A stretch of DNA of 39,949 bases from Clostridiales bacterium (GTDB taxonomy: Bacteria; Bacillota; Clostridia; Oscillospirales; CAG-272). Of the stretch, positions 25,007-34,417 are shown one piece after another. How positions within the stretch are numbered: position 1 is the first letter of the stretch; each line of letters opens with the position of its first letter. The stretch lies in NCBI GenBank assembly GCA_024693345.1, contig JAILLB010000064.1:1-39949 (forward strand), given 5' to 3'. The notes beneath the pieces were generated by a model. That model ran no database searches. It saw only the letters and a program-made list of their open reading frames with translations, and had not been told where the DNA came from. Position numbers and translations under genes: made by a program.

Positions 25007-27481
25007 ATGAAAAAAATCCTTGCATTTGTAGTTGTTTCTGCAATGTTGCTGTCAATGGTTGCTTCTCTTGTATTTATCGGAGCGGCAGACAAGGTAGAGG
25101 ATCAGAACAGTTCATTTTTCGTAACAAAACCAAAGTATGATGGAGTAAAAAACATACCTATACTTGGTATAGTTGCAAGCTTTGATGCTGACGGTGATGG
25201 GGAAAATGACTATGACCCGAACGATACAGACAAACTTTACAGCGATGTAACACAGGAATATTATGGTGAACAGTGGGCAATAACAAAGCCAAAAGATCAC
25301 TACGACATGTTCTTCAAGGAGGGTCACTCCGTAAGAGACTACTATCTCGAATTGACAGACGGAATAATCAATTTTATACCTTGTGCATTTGAAAAGGTGG
25401 AACCCGAATGGGGAACAACCGATGGTATTCTTGCTGTAACAGTTCCGATTAAACATCCGACCGCATCTGGAGATGCTTCCGGGACAATAACCGCAATTGT
25501 AGATGCAACAGATGAGTATGTAAACTATGCTCAATATGACACTAACGGTGACGGAATGCTCACAACAGATGAAATCGTCATCGTCATATTCAATGCCGGT
25601 GTCGATCACGCGTACACGGGCAGCTACTACAACAGTGGATCGCCTTCTGCATATTTTGCAGTGCACAGCACATCTCAGGGATTTATTACAATGTGCGACG
25701 ACGTATTATTAACTTATAGTGGTCACGGAAATGTATCGAATGTCGGGGAATATGCAAAGTTTGGAACATTCATAACACTTGGAGTATTAACGCACGAGAT
25801 TGCTCATAATTTCGGAGCAGAAGATCTATACGACAGAAATAATGGCGGTGGAGGATCAGCAATAAGCAGCTGGCCAAGAGCAGGATATTTTTCACTTCAG
25901 TGCATGGGAAATAACAACGGAAATGGCAATTATCCATGTTATGAAGATCCGTACCATAGAGTGTATCTTGGGTGGGCTGATGAAGTTACGGTAAATGGTG
26001 ATGGCAGTAAAGAAGTTAAAAATCTCGAAGTTACACTGAATTCTACACTATCCGGTGCTTATCAGGTAGTCAGGGTAAATACACCTGATCCACGTGAATT
26101 CTTCTACATCGAAATAAGACTTAAAGAGGGATACGACCAGAAACTTCCTACAGACACTTCTGGAGGCATCTTAATCTGGCATATTGACCAGGGAATTTGT
26201 TCAAAGTATTTTGCAAGCGGAATGGCAAGTTCATCATATATATCTGCAGGAGACAAGGACAGACATGATTCGGGAATAGTTCCTCTGTTCAGGCCTGATG
26301 CATGGAATCCGATTGGAACGCTTATTGTCGATCAGCAACCATCCGACCCGTATTACTATCTGAGTGATGATGCCAGTACAAGCGTATTCGATTCGTGTTT
26401 TTATCACGGATATGTAGGCGGGGGAACATCATTGAACTCCTATCCGGATGATTATGGATACGAGGGCGCATTCAATCTTCATGTTGAGGTATTGAGTGCT
26501 CCGGGTTCAAGCATGAAAATTTCAATTTCCACACAGTTTGATATGGTTATTCCGCCATTATCATCAGTTTCTGCAGGAGAAGCAACATATAATTCATTGA
26601 CACTCTTCGGAAAAGTAATAACTGCAAACGGATTTGACATTACCGATTCTGGTTTTGTAATTGCAACAAAAGAAGATTTGAGCGACGGAAAGGTTATAAG
26701 TGCCAACGTAGTGGACAAAGAATTCAGCACAGTTGTTGAAGGGCTGAATGAAGATTCCAAGTATTATATCCAGTCATTTGTTACAACTAAAGCAGGAAAG
26801 GGAACAAGTCCTGTTTCCACTGTCTATACAGCGAAGAAACCTGTTGAAAAGACATATTCACTGTACAAGCTGTATAAGAACAACGGAAGCACGAGACCCA
26901 GCGAAGTCAAAATCAATCTTGGGGAGACGTTGCACTATTCATTCCCGATGACATATGCGGGTTTTGTATTTGCTGGTTGGTACTGGGACAAAAAATTCAT
27001 CGAACCATTTGACATGAATTATGTTTCAGAGGAATATGAGGAAATATCCCTCTATGCCAGATGGATTAAGGAAGATGAAGTATGCAAGCTCAAAGTGGTC
27101 GGTGCTGAAATAGAATGCGATGTTTATCCCGTAGCCATAGGCGAAACCTTCTATGTTCCGACTGCGGTTGAAAAAGATGGGTATACATTCGAAGGATGGT
27201 ACAAAGATTCCGCGCTGACCGAGCGCTTTGACTTTACTGTTCCTACAACTGAAAGCGGTACCGTTACTATATATGCAAAATATGTAATAAATTCTGGCGA
27301 ACAGACAACAGAAGCAGATGTTACAACTGTTGAAACTGAAACAGACAAGGTAACAGACACCGATGAAACAAAAGAAGAAACTGAACCATCAAGAATTTGG
27401 CTTTGGATCATAATAGGAGCTGTAGCTGTTGCAGGAGTGGTTGTGGGAATAATCGTTATTGAAAAGAACAAAAAGAAATAA
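25007..27481 (+). CDS. Surface-anchored M6-like metalloprotease with InlB-type repeats
   Basis: An 824-residue protein starting at ATG 25007 with AAGGAGAT upstream. A signal peptide (1-28) is followed by a peptidase domain with HEIAHNFGAEDLYD (from residue 263), the zinc site of the M6 immune-inhibitor-A family. Two calcium-like loops, DADGDGENDYD and DTNGDGMLTTDE, lie in the N-terminal half. Then come a fibronectin III-like domain (about 510-610), two Listeria-Bacteroides (InlB B) repeats with AGWY and EGWYKD cores, a Thr/Glu-rich linker and a C-terminal membrane segment ending in KNKKK. It should cleave extracellular or cell-surface proteins. It is a single-gene unit with its own promoter and terminator. 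Confidence 0.88.
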   Translation: MKKILAFVVVSAMLLSMVASLVFIGAADKVEDQNSSFFVTKPKYDGVKNIPILGIVASFDADGDGENDYDPNDTDKLYSDVTQEYYGEQWAITKPKDHYDMFFKEGHSVRDYYLELTDGIINFIPCAFEKVEPEWGTTDGILAVTVPIKHPTASGDASGTITAIVDATDEYVNYAQYDTNGDGMLTTDEIVIVIFNAGVDHAYTGSYYNSGSPSAYFAVHSTSQGFITMCDDVLLTYSGHGNVSNVGEYAKFGTFITLGVLTHEIAHNFGAEDLYDRNNGGGGSAISSWPRAGYFSLQCMGNNNGNGNYPCYEDPYHRVYLGWADEVTVNGDGSKEVKNLEVTLNSTLSGAYQVVRVNTPDPREFFYIEIRLKEGYDQKLPTDTSGGILIWHIDQGICSKYFASGMASSSYISAGDKDRHDSGIVPLFRPDAWNPIGTLIVDQQPSDPYYYLSDDASTSVFDSCFYHGYVGGGTSLNSYPDDYGYEGAFNLHVEVLSAPGSSMKISISTQFDMVIPPLSSVSAGEATYNSLTLFGKVITANGFDITDSGFVIATKEDLSDGKVISANVVDKEFSTVVEGLNEDSKYYIQSFVTTKAGKGTSPVSTVYTAKKPVEKTYSLYKLYKNNGSTRPSEVKINLGETLHYSFPMTYAGFVFAGWYWDKKFIEPFDMNYVSEEYEEISLYARWIKEDEVCKLKVVGAEIECDVYPVAIGETFYVPTAVEKDGYTFEGWYKDSALTERFDFTVPTTESGTVTIYAKYVINSGEQTTEADVTTVETETDKVTDTDETKEETEPSRIWLWIIIGAVAVAGVVVGIIVIEKNKKK

Positions 27482-27503
27482 TCCCTGATGGAGGACAAAA
27501 TAT

Positions 27504-27534
27504 ATCCCAGACAGAAATGCCTGGGATGTTTTTT
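27504..27534 (+). terminator. Terminator after the metalloprotease gene
   Basis: ATCCCAG pairs with CTGGGAT around a ten-base loop that can add a CA/TG pair, followed by GTTTTTTG. Confidence 0.85.
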
Positions 27535-27540
27535 GCAGTT

Positions 27541-28809
27541 TTACAATAAGTGGACAGGAATGAATTGTTCTTCTTCGCCAGTGGATATGTCGTATGGCTG
27601 AATTTCCGCTTCGACGACAGCCTGATTATCCACAAACTCAGTGCCTGACAGAAATTCGTCAGCAGACAAAACAGTTACACCATCTATAATTCCGGTTTGA
27701 GCAAGGTTCATCGTTATGGCATATTTCTTCATGGTGCTGTCAGGTATTCTGTTGAGGAGATTGATGTCTTTGTCAGTGATACTGTCCGAACACTGGATAT
27801 ACACAGAACTGTCTTTTGTCTTTGCAATGAACTTTATTTCACCGTCGGAGTACTTTCCAACATATACTTTGTACCCACGTCTCAGGAGTTCGACGTATAC
27901 AGCGCATTCTAACTCTGTTTTTATTGATTCCGACTCGTATGTGACTGTCTTTTTTAATGAGAGATCAACCGGATAATATTTTTCCTGTGTTTTCATCACT
28001 TCAAAAGTGTTCATATCAAATCTTTGACACCTGTAAATTAAAGCAGAACCGAGAAGTTTGTCGATGTATCCGCCAACTGTCTCGTTATCTGGTTTTTTCC
28101 CAACGAACATAAGACTGCAGGATATTGAATATGCAGAAGAAGGTGTGCCTATATTCTTCAACATGTAATTGAAAACCTTGTCCATCTGATCCGCTTTTCT
28201 CACCTGATATCTTTTGACAATGTCCAAATAAATGCAAGAAGATGAGATATCTTTTATCGTATTGAGTTCTTCATCAAAGTCCACATCGTTTCTGTATATG
28301 AGCGGAAATCCTCCATGCTTCAGATAACCGATGACATCATCTGATCGCCCGGTAAAGTCTTTATACTCGCTGTATGACAAGGGAAAAACATGAACGACTG
28401 TGTGTCGAAACATGAGTCTTGACGGAGAATCAATGGATTGCGGGGAAAATCCTGAACAAGCCACAAAAACATCACAATTGCTCAGCTGATGAAGTTTTAA
28501 TAAGAGATTCTTCCATCCGCTTATTGACTGAACTTCATCCAGGAAAATGTAGTTATTTTCTCCTTTGACCATCATTTCGCAAATGTCTGAATAGACCTGC
28601 GAAGAATCAAGATCTTCGTTTCCGTTGTAATCGAAAGAAATGAATATTATGTTTTCATCAGGAACTTTTCTGTCGTTCTTGATTTTTTCCGCAAGCAGTT
28701 TCATTATGCATGACTTGCCTGATCGTCTGACCCCGGTTATTATTTTAATCGCGTTGTTGTCCAGACAATCCATCAGTCTGTTTGTATATAAAGGTCTGTC
28801 TATAAGCAT
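27541..28809 (-). CDS. AAA-family ATPase with DUF4143-like C-terminus
   Basis: A 422-residue protein. GVRRSGKS (residues 26-33) is the Walker A form typical of the AAA_14/DUF4143 group, and YIFLDEVQ is Walker B, followed by a sensor-like VACSGFSPQSI. The C-terminal half carries a PD-(D/E)xK-like region (VYVELLRRGYKVYVGKYSDGEIKFIAK), usual for DUF4143. The function of this widespread family is not established; it often occurs alone in gut Firmicutes and Bacteroidetes. GGAGG precedes the start. It converges on the metalloprotease gene. Confidence 0.85.
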   Translation of the reverse strand: MLIDRPLYTNRLMDCLDNNAIKIITGVRRSGKSCIMKLLAEKIKNDRKVPDENIIFISFDYNGNEDLDSSQVYSDICEMMVKGENNYIFLDEVQSISGWKNLLLKLHQLSNCDVFVACSGFSPQSIDSPSRLMFRHTVVHVFPLSYSEYKDFTGRSDDVIGYLKHGGFPLIYRNDVDFDEELNTIKDISSSCIYLDIVKRYQVRKADQMDKVFNYMLKNIGTPSSAYSISCSLMFVGKKPDNETVGGYIDKLLGSALIYRCQRFDMNTFEVMKTQEKYYPVDLSLKKTVTYESESIKTELECAVYVELLRRGYKVYVGKYSDGEIKFIAKTKDSSVYIQCSDSITDKDINLLNRIPDSTMKKYAITMNLAQTGIIDGVTVLSADEFLSGTEFVDNQAVVEAEIQPYDISTGEEEQFIPVHLL

Positions 28810-29114
28810 GTCAAATCCTCCGTGTGATTAAATATTAACATTATACAAAGACAAAGTCAATATAATGCGAATATAACCGCAAAAATTGTAACGGGCCGTT
28901 TGTCGCACTCTGTATTCCTAATACAGTGATTAACAAGTACGGAAAAATTGTTTTTGCAAAATTGTCAACACAGATTTTCTTTTGTTGATGGAGAAAATTA
29001 TTTTAGATTTTTGTACAACTCTTACAAAAAGATATCGCGCGATAATATTTTTGTAGACAACTAAGCGAAATTAATATAAAATATTTTCATAAATAGCGAT
29101 AGGAGGTGGATATT
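28810..29114. promoter_or_regulatory. 305-base divergent intergenic region with three dyads
   Basis: There is no convincing ORF. Seen: CTGTATT-CCT-AATACAG (28910-28926), TCAACA/TGTTGA (28965-28988) and the 12-base palindrome TATCGCGCGATA (29033-29044), flanked by ACAAAAA and TTTTTGT. A weak promoter TTGTAG-18-TATAAA lies at 29051-29080 before the RDD gene. A TATAAT on the minus strand near 28846 may serve the ATPase gene. Confidence 0.5.
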
Positions 29115-29870
29115 ATGTTGGCCATTACGAAAGCAAGCGTATGGAAACGAGTATTCGCCTTTTTGCTTGATTTCATTCTTCTGACAATTGTTGCCACCGG
29201 GGGAGCCTTGTTGGTCTCGGCAATAACCGGGTATACCGAGAAGACGCAACAACTTCAAGAATACTACACAGAATACGAAGAGAATTTCGATGTCAAATTC
29301 AGTATAACCAAAGACGAGTATGATGCATTGAGTGAACAGGACAAAGCAAAATATGATATTGCTTATCAGGCTTTGATCGATGACCAAAAGGTAATCAAAC
29401 TTTTCAACTTGATTATTACTCTCACCATTATGGTCACAAGTTTCGGTATACTGATTGCCGTAATCTTAACTGAATTCGTCATTCCATTGATTTTCAAAAA
29501 TGGACAGACGGTGGGAAAAAAGGTTTTCGGCTTGTGCCTATGCACTCCAGACGCAGTGAAAGTATCTTCGCTTTCTTTGTTTATACGGACAATTCTTGGA
29601 AAGTTCACATTGGAAATAATGATTCCTGTCCTTGTGATAATCATGATTTATTTCAATACAATCGGAATTCTTGGACCGATTATTCTGGCCTTGATATTGA
29701 TAGTGCAAGCGGTCATATTCTTCGCAAGAGGAAGAAATCAGATACTCCATGATATTATGGCCAACACCATTGTTGTTGATATGGCATCAACAAGAATCTT
29801 CGACACAAACGAAGAGATGATTGAATACGTAAAAGAAAAAGCGGCTGAACAGGCTGCGAAGGAAATATAT
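29115..29870 (+). CDS. RDD-family membrane protein
   Basis: A 252-residue (or slightly shorter) integral membrane protein starting at ATG 29115, eight bases after a perfect AGGAGG. WKRVFAFLLDFILL carries the Arg-Asp signature of RDD proteins. Further membrane segments lie at about 85-115 and 165-205, and the family ending RNQILHDIMANTIVVD is present. NGQTVGKKVFGL is the conserved cytoplasmic loop. A segment of about 45 polar residues sits outside between the first two membrane helices. RDD proteins have been linked to transport or ion exchange, but the role is generally unknown. It heads the ABC importer operon, 24 bases upstream of the ATPase. Confidence 0.85.
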
Positions 29871-29897
29871 TAATACGCAAACGGAGAGTAATCGCAC

Positions 29898-31088
29898 ATG
29901 AAAGTACAACTTCAGAATATTACCAAAATATTCCCGAGCCGTAACAAAAAATCCAAAGAATTAGTTACGGCTGTAAATGATTTCACTTTCACAGTACCGG
30001 ACGGAAAACTGATTGGACTTCTTGGACCGTCTGGTTGCGGCAAGAGTACTACGCTTTATATGATAAGCGGTCTGGAAAAGCCGACATCGGGAAAAATATT
30101 CTTCGGTGAAGATGATGTAACTGAACTTCCACCGGAAAAAAGAGGAATAGGACTTGTTTTCCAGAACTATGCACTATATCCGCATATGACTGTAAGACAG
30201 AACATTCTTTTCCCGCTACAGAACTTAAAAGGCGAAGACAAACTGACAAAGGAACAAATGCTCGACCATGTTGACGAAGTTACAAAACTCGTTCAGCTCG
30301 AACAGTACCTCGACAGAAAACCGAATCAGATGTCAGGCGGTCAGCAGCAGAGAGTTGCAATTGCAAGAGCTCTTGTAAAGATGCCTAGAGTACTTCTTCT
30401 TGATGAGCCTCTGTCAAACCTCGATGCACGTCTGAGACTCCAAACAAGGGAAGAAATCAGAAGAATCCAGAGAGAAACAGGCATCACCACAATCTTTGTA
30501 ACACATGACCAGGAAGAGGCGATGAGCATTTCGGATATGATCGTTGTTATGAAGCTCGGTGTTATCCAGCAGGTCGGAGAACCTCAGGAAGTTTATGACA
30601 ACCCTGTAAACCTGTTTGTATCAAAGTTCTTGGGAACACCTCCTATAAACGTATTCAACGGAAGAATCTCCGGAGAAAAGCTGTATATCGGAGAAGAAGA
30701 GATTGCTTCTGCTGAAGGAAAAGAAGATATGGACGTTTACGTCGGCATCAGACCAGAAGGATTTATTGTTGATCCGAACGGCAAACTCACATGTAATCTC
30801 GAATCAAGAGAGGTCATGGGCAGAGACGTAAGTATTGTATCCAATCATCCTGAATCTGCAAATCCTATAGTTCGTTCAATTGTCGACTCTGAGAGCGTAT
30901 TCGATATGGATGCCCAGACAATCAAATACAACATCAAGAAGTCCAAGATGTTCGTATTCAATAAAGAAACCGAAGAGAGAGTCTTCTTTGAAGGAGACAA
31001 ACTCCCATATCACTTGACTCAGTATCTTGAGGAAATCAAATCAGAAGAAACACAGACAGAAGAGAATACTCAGGAGGATAACGCCTAA
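29898..31088 (+). CDS. ABC importer ATPase, MsmK/UgpC (CUT1) type
   Basis: A 396-residue ATPase with GPSGCGKSTT (43-52), QNYALYPHMTV, QMSGGQQQRVAIARAL, LLLDEPLSNLDARLR and VTHDQEEAM, all typical of the sugar-importer CUT1 class. The C-terminal region of about 150 residues contains a TOBE-like segment (VYVGIRPEGF) and a Glu/Thr-rich tail. It energises import through the two permeases encoded next. Its TAA shares a base with the next ATG (TAATG). Confidence 0.95.
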   Translation: MKVQLQNITKIFPSRNKKSKELVTAVNDFTFTVPDGKLIGLLGPSGCGKSTTLYMISGLEKPTSGKIFFGEDDVTELPPEKRGIGLVFQNYALYPHMTVRQNILFPLQNLKGEDKLTKEQMLDHVDEVTKLVQLEQYLDRKPNQMSGGQQQRVAIARALVKMPRVLLLDEPLSNLDARLRLQTREEIRRIQRETGITTIFVTHDQEEAMSISDMIVVMKLGVIQQVGEPQEVYDNPVNLFVSKFLGTPPINVFNGRISGEKLYIGEEEIASAEGKEDMDVYVGIRPEGFIVDPNGKLTCNLESREVMGRDVSIVSNHPESANPIVRSIVDSESVFDMDAQTIKYNIKKSKMFVFNKETEERVFFEGDKLPYHLTQYLEEIKSEETQTEENTQEDNA

Positions 31089-32032
31089 TGGTTGAATCAA
31101 AGCACAGCTGGAAAGCTTGGTTATATCTGGCTCCCGCTATAGTTCTTCTGTTAGTCTTTACGGTTTGGCCTATTATCAACACTGTCAGAATGGCCTTTCT
31201 CGATGATTACAGCGGTCTTGAGGAAGTCGGAGGTACCGTATTTAATTTTGGAGTAGGCAACTTTATCAAAGTTGTTCAATACCAAAGATTCCTGGATTGT
31301 CTGAAAACAACATCCATTCTTTGTATAGCAACTGTTCCTATTTCGACAATTCTTGCTCTGCTGATTGCAGTTGCACTGAATTCAATTAAAGTTTTGCAGA
31401 AATTCCTGCAGACAGTATTCTTCCTTCCTTACGTTACAAACTCCATAGCTATAGGCATGGTTTTTGCGGCGATGTTCAATATAGTTGGAAGCTTTTTGGG
31501 AACCGAAAACGAACTCGTTGTTACAGCGGGCGTTATCAACAACGTCATAGAGTTCTTCGGAGGTACCCATGTTAACTGGATTAACGTCGGATCCACATAT
31601 GCAGCAAACATTTTCGTAATGGTTGTTTACATCGTATGGAACGCACTTCCATTTAAGATTCTTATTCTTCTCGGAGGACTCCAGAGTATCAACAAGCAGT
31701 ACTACGACGCAGCTAAGGTTGACGGAACTTCAAAGGGAAGAATACTTAGAAAGATTACAGTTCCGCTCCTTTCCCCAATGCTTGCTTACGTTGTTATAAC
31801 AGGATTTATTGGTGGATTTAAGGAGTACACAAGCATCATAGGTATTTTCGGTGAAACAATGGGACCCGCAGACGCAAGCGGCAGACTTAATACCATGGTC
31901 GGATTTATTTATGACGCACTGGCATCGAACAAACAGGGAAGAGCAAGCGCTGCTGCTCTCATCCTGTTCGGAATAATTCTTGTGGTGACCCTGATTAACC
32001 TTCAGGTGAGCAAGAAGAAAGTTCACTATTAA
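31088..32032 (+). CDS. ABC importer permease 1 (MalF/UgpA-like)
   Basis: A 314-residue permease with six predicted membrane helices. YYDAAKVDGTSKGRILRKITVPLLSP is the cytoplasmic EAA loop that contacts the ATPase. The N-terminus (WLYLAPAIVLLLVFTVWPIINTVRMAF) is typical of the MalF/UgpA subfamily. The substrate is expected to be a carbohydrate or a similarly polar molecule. The next permease follows after 10 bases. Confidence 0.94.
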   Translation: MVESKHSWKAWLYLAPAIVLLLVFTVWPIINTVRMAFLDDYSGLEEVGGTVFNFGVGNFIKVVQYQRFLDCLKTTSILCIATVPISTILALLIAVALNSIKVLQKFLQTVFFLPYVTNSIAIGMVFAAMFNIVGSFLGTENELVVTAGVINNVIEFFGGTHVNWINVGSTYAANIFVMVVYIVWNALPFKILILLGGLQSINKQYYDAAKVDGTSKGRILRKITVPLLSPMLAYVVITGFIGGFKEYTSIIGIFGETMGPADASGRLNTMVGFIYDALASNKQGRASAAALILFGIILVVTLINLQVSKKKVHY

Positions 32033-32042
32033 GAGGTGCAAT

Positions 32043-32936
32043 ATGGCTGATAATAATATAGTTGTAATGCACGAAAGACAGATGAACAAAGTAAAGACTG
32101 CGTCAAAAGTTGGTGGAGTTGCAGGAAAAGTATTGACTTATCTGTTCCTCACCATAATGGCCCTGATTATTTTGTTCCCGTTCTATTGGATGATTATCTC
32201 ATCATTAAAAACACTCGATGAGTACAGAATGAGTGTTCCTACATTTTGGCCGAGAGTCGTAATGTTCAGCAACTATGCCGAAGCATTTACGGTAGGAAAA
32301 CTCGGAAGACTGTTTTTAAACACAGTAATAGTAGGTTTGGTATCAACACTTCTTTCACTCGTAATAACAGTTATCTCGGCTTTCGCATTTGCAAGACTTG
32401 AGTTTAAGGGAAAGAACATTCTCTTTGCAGGACTCCTTGCAACAATGATGATTCCGGGCGAATTGTTCACTATCACAAACTACGGAACAGTAACTTCACT
32501 TGGATGGAAAAACACATACACGGTTCTTATCGTTCCGTTCCTCGTAAGCGTATTTTACATTTATCTATTGCGTCAGAACTTCCTGCAAATACCCAATGAA
32601 CTGTATCTTGCCGCAAAAGTTGACGGAACAAGTGACATTAAGTATTTGTGGAAGGTTATGATTCCTCTGGCTTTACCAACGCTCATTTCAATAACAATTT
32701 TGAAGATGACGGGCGCTTGGAACTCATATATCTGGCCTAGACTTGTTGCAAATGACGGTGTTCACAGTCTGATCACGAATGGATTGCGAAACGCATTTAC
32801 TGAAACGACGGGCGATGTTAATTACCCGGTTCAAATGGCGGCAGTTGCTCTTGTATCCGCACCTTTGTTCATTGTATTTATCTTCTTGAGAAAATACATA
32901 ATGAAAGGCGTAAGCAGGAGCGGTATAAAAGGATAA
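32043..32936 (+). CDS. ABC importer permease 2 (MalG/UgpE-like)
   Basis: A 297-residue partner permease with six membrane helices and the EAA loop ELYLAAKVDGTSDIKYLWKVMIPLALP. FPFYWMIISSLKTLDEYR is the usual MalG-type N-terminus. AGAGGTG precedes the ATG. It pairs with permease 1 to form the channel. Confidence 0.94.
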   Translation: MADNNIVVMHERQMNKVKTASKVGGVAGKVLTYLFLTIMALIILFPFYWMIISSLKTLDEYRMSVPTFWPRVVMFSNYAEAFTVGKLGRLFLNTVIVGLVSTLLSLVITVISAFAFARLEFKGKNILFAGLLATMMIPGELFTITNYGTVTSLGWKNTYTVLIVPFLVSVFYIYLLRQNFLQIPNELYLAAKVDGTSDIKYLWKVMIPLALPTLISITILKMTGAWNSYIWPRLVANDGVHSLITNGLRNAFTETTGDVNYPVQMAAVALVSAPLFIVFIFLRKYIMKGVSRSGIKG

Positions 32937-32994
32937 ACGTTTGTTGGAGGCACAAACTTTATTGCATAAATTTTTAATGTTTAGGGAGAAAAAC

Positions 32995-34410
32995 ATGAAA
33001 AGAAGAATTTTGGCTATTATTATGGCGATTTGCATGCTGGCAGTATTTGCAATGCTACCATCATGTTCCGGAAACTCAGGGAAAAAGAATGTTTTGTTTG
33101 AGGTCCCGGATGGCGGTTATGACGGAAGCGAAGTAACAATCGTTTTCTATCACACAATGGGACAGAACCTCAGTGCAGTTCTTGATGCATATATTGCAGA
33201 ATTCAACGAGATTTATCCCAATATCCATGTTCAATGGACACAGGTCGGTGGTTATGACGATGTAAGAAACCAGATAAGCACTGAAATATCAGTTGGCGAC
33301 CAGCCTAACATTGCTTATTGTTATCCGGACCATGTTGCTCTTTACAACCTTGCAGGTGCAGTTGCCGCTCTTGACAATCTCATCGACAGCAAGATCACAG
33401 TTGAAAGAGCCGATGGAACAACAGAGATTCTCGGACTCACAGATGAGCAGAAGGCTGACTTCATTGAAGGTTACTACAATGAAGGAAGACAGTTCGGTGA
33501 TGGATTAATGTATACAATGCCGTTCTCAAAGTCTACCGAAGTTCTCTACTACAACAAGACTTTCTTCGATGAACACAACATCCAGGTTCCTACAACATGG
33601 GAAGAACTTGAAGCAGTTTGCGCAAAGATTAAGGAAATTGATCCTGAATCAATCCCGCTCGGATACGACAGCGAATCAAACTGGTTCATTACAATGTGCG
33701 AACAGTACGAATCAGATTACACAAGCGCTACAGGCGACCACTATCTGTTCAACAACAAGACAAACAAGGATTTCATCAAGATGTTCAGAAGCTGGTATCA
33801 GGAGGGTTATTTGACAACTCAGAAGATTTACGGCGCATACACATCAGGTTTGTTCACAGCTGAAACAGGTACAGTGAGCTACATGTCAATCGGTTCTTCG
33901 GCAGGCGCTACACACCAGAGACCGGATGCTGATGAAAACGGAAATTACCGCTTCGAAGTTGGTATTTCAACAATTCCTCAGATCAGCAACACCAATCGTA
34001 AAGTTATTTCTCAGGGTCCGAGTGTTTGTATTTTCAACAAATCCAATCCTCAGGAAGTAATCGCTTCATGGCTCTTTGTTAAATACCTTACAACAAGTGT
34101 TGAGTTCCAGGCTGAATTTTCAACAGTATCAGGATATGTACCAGTTTTGAAGTCAGTTGCTGAAAACCCGGCATATGCACAGTTTTTAAGCAGAGCTGAC
34201 GGTGGTGCATACATATCCGCTCTCTCAGCTAAAGTATGTATTGATCAGGAAGATGCATATTACACATCACCCGCTTTCAATGGTTCATCCAAAGCACGTG
34301 ATCAGGTCGGTGCACTTCTCGTTAAATGTCTAACAGGTGACGATGGAGGCAACCTCGACAAATTTATCGACGACGCATTCAAAGAAGCAATCGACGAATG
34401 CACATACTAA
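32995..34410 (+). CDS. ABC importer substrate-binding lipoprotein (family 1 SBP)
   Basis: A 471-residue lipoprotein. ATG 32995 is chosen because AGGGAG precedes it and it gives a signal peptide with lipobox LPSC (Cys24); the ORF-track start at 32941 is upstream of this. TIVFYHTMGQNLSAVLDAYIAEFNEIYP is the opening of extracellular solute-binding protein family 1, and YNKTFFDEHNIQVPTTWEEL its hinge region. It presents substrate to the CUT1 permeases. The ligand cannot be read from the sequence. Confidence 0.92.
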   Translation: MKRRILAIIMAICMLAVFAMLPSCSGNSGKKNVLFEVPDGGYDGSEVTIVFYHTMGQNLSAVLDAYIAEFNEIYPNIHVQWTQVGGYDDVRNQISTEISVGDQPNIAYCYPDHVALYNLAGAVAALDNLIDSKITVERADGTTEILGLTDEQKADFIEGYYNEGRQFGDGLMYTMPFSKSTEVLYYNKTFFDEHNIQVPTTWEELEAVCAKIKEIDPESIPLGYDSESNWFITMCEQYESDYTSATGDHYLFNNKTNKDFIKMFRSWYQEGYLTTQKIYGAYTSGLFTAETGTVSYMSIGSSAGATHQRPDADENGNYRFEVGISTIPQISNTNRKVISQGPSVCIFNKSNPQEVIASWLFVKYLTTSVEFQAEFSTVSGYVPVLKSVAENPAYAQFLSRADGGAYISALSAKVCIDQEDAYYTSPAFNGSSKARDQVGALLVKCLTGDDGGNLDKFIDDAFKEAIDECTY

Positions 34411-34417
34411 TTAATTT

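Noticed and set aside
25112-25666. 184-residue minus-strand ORF opposite the metalloprotease
   Set aside because: It is a cysteine- and isoleucine-rich antisense frame with no ribosome site; the plus-strand gene has domains, a promoter and a terminator.
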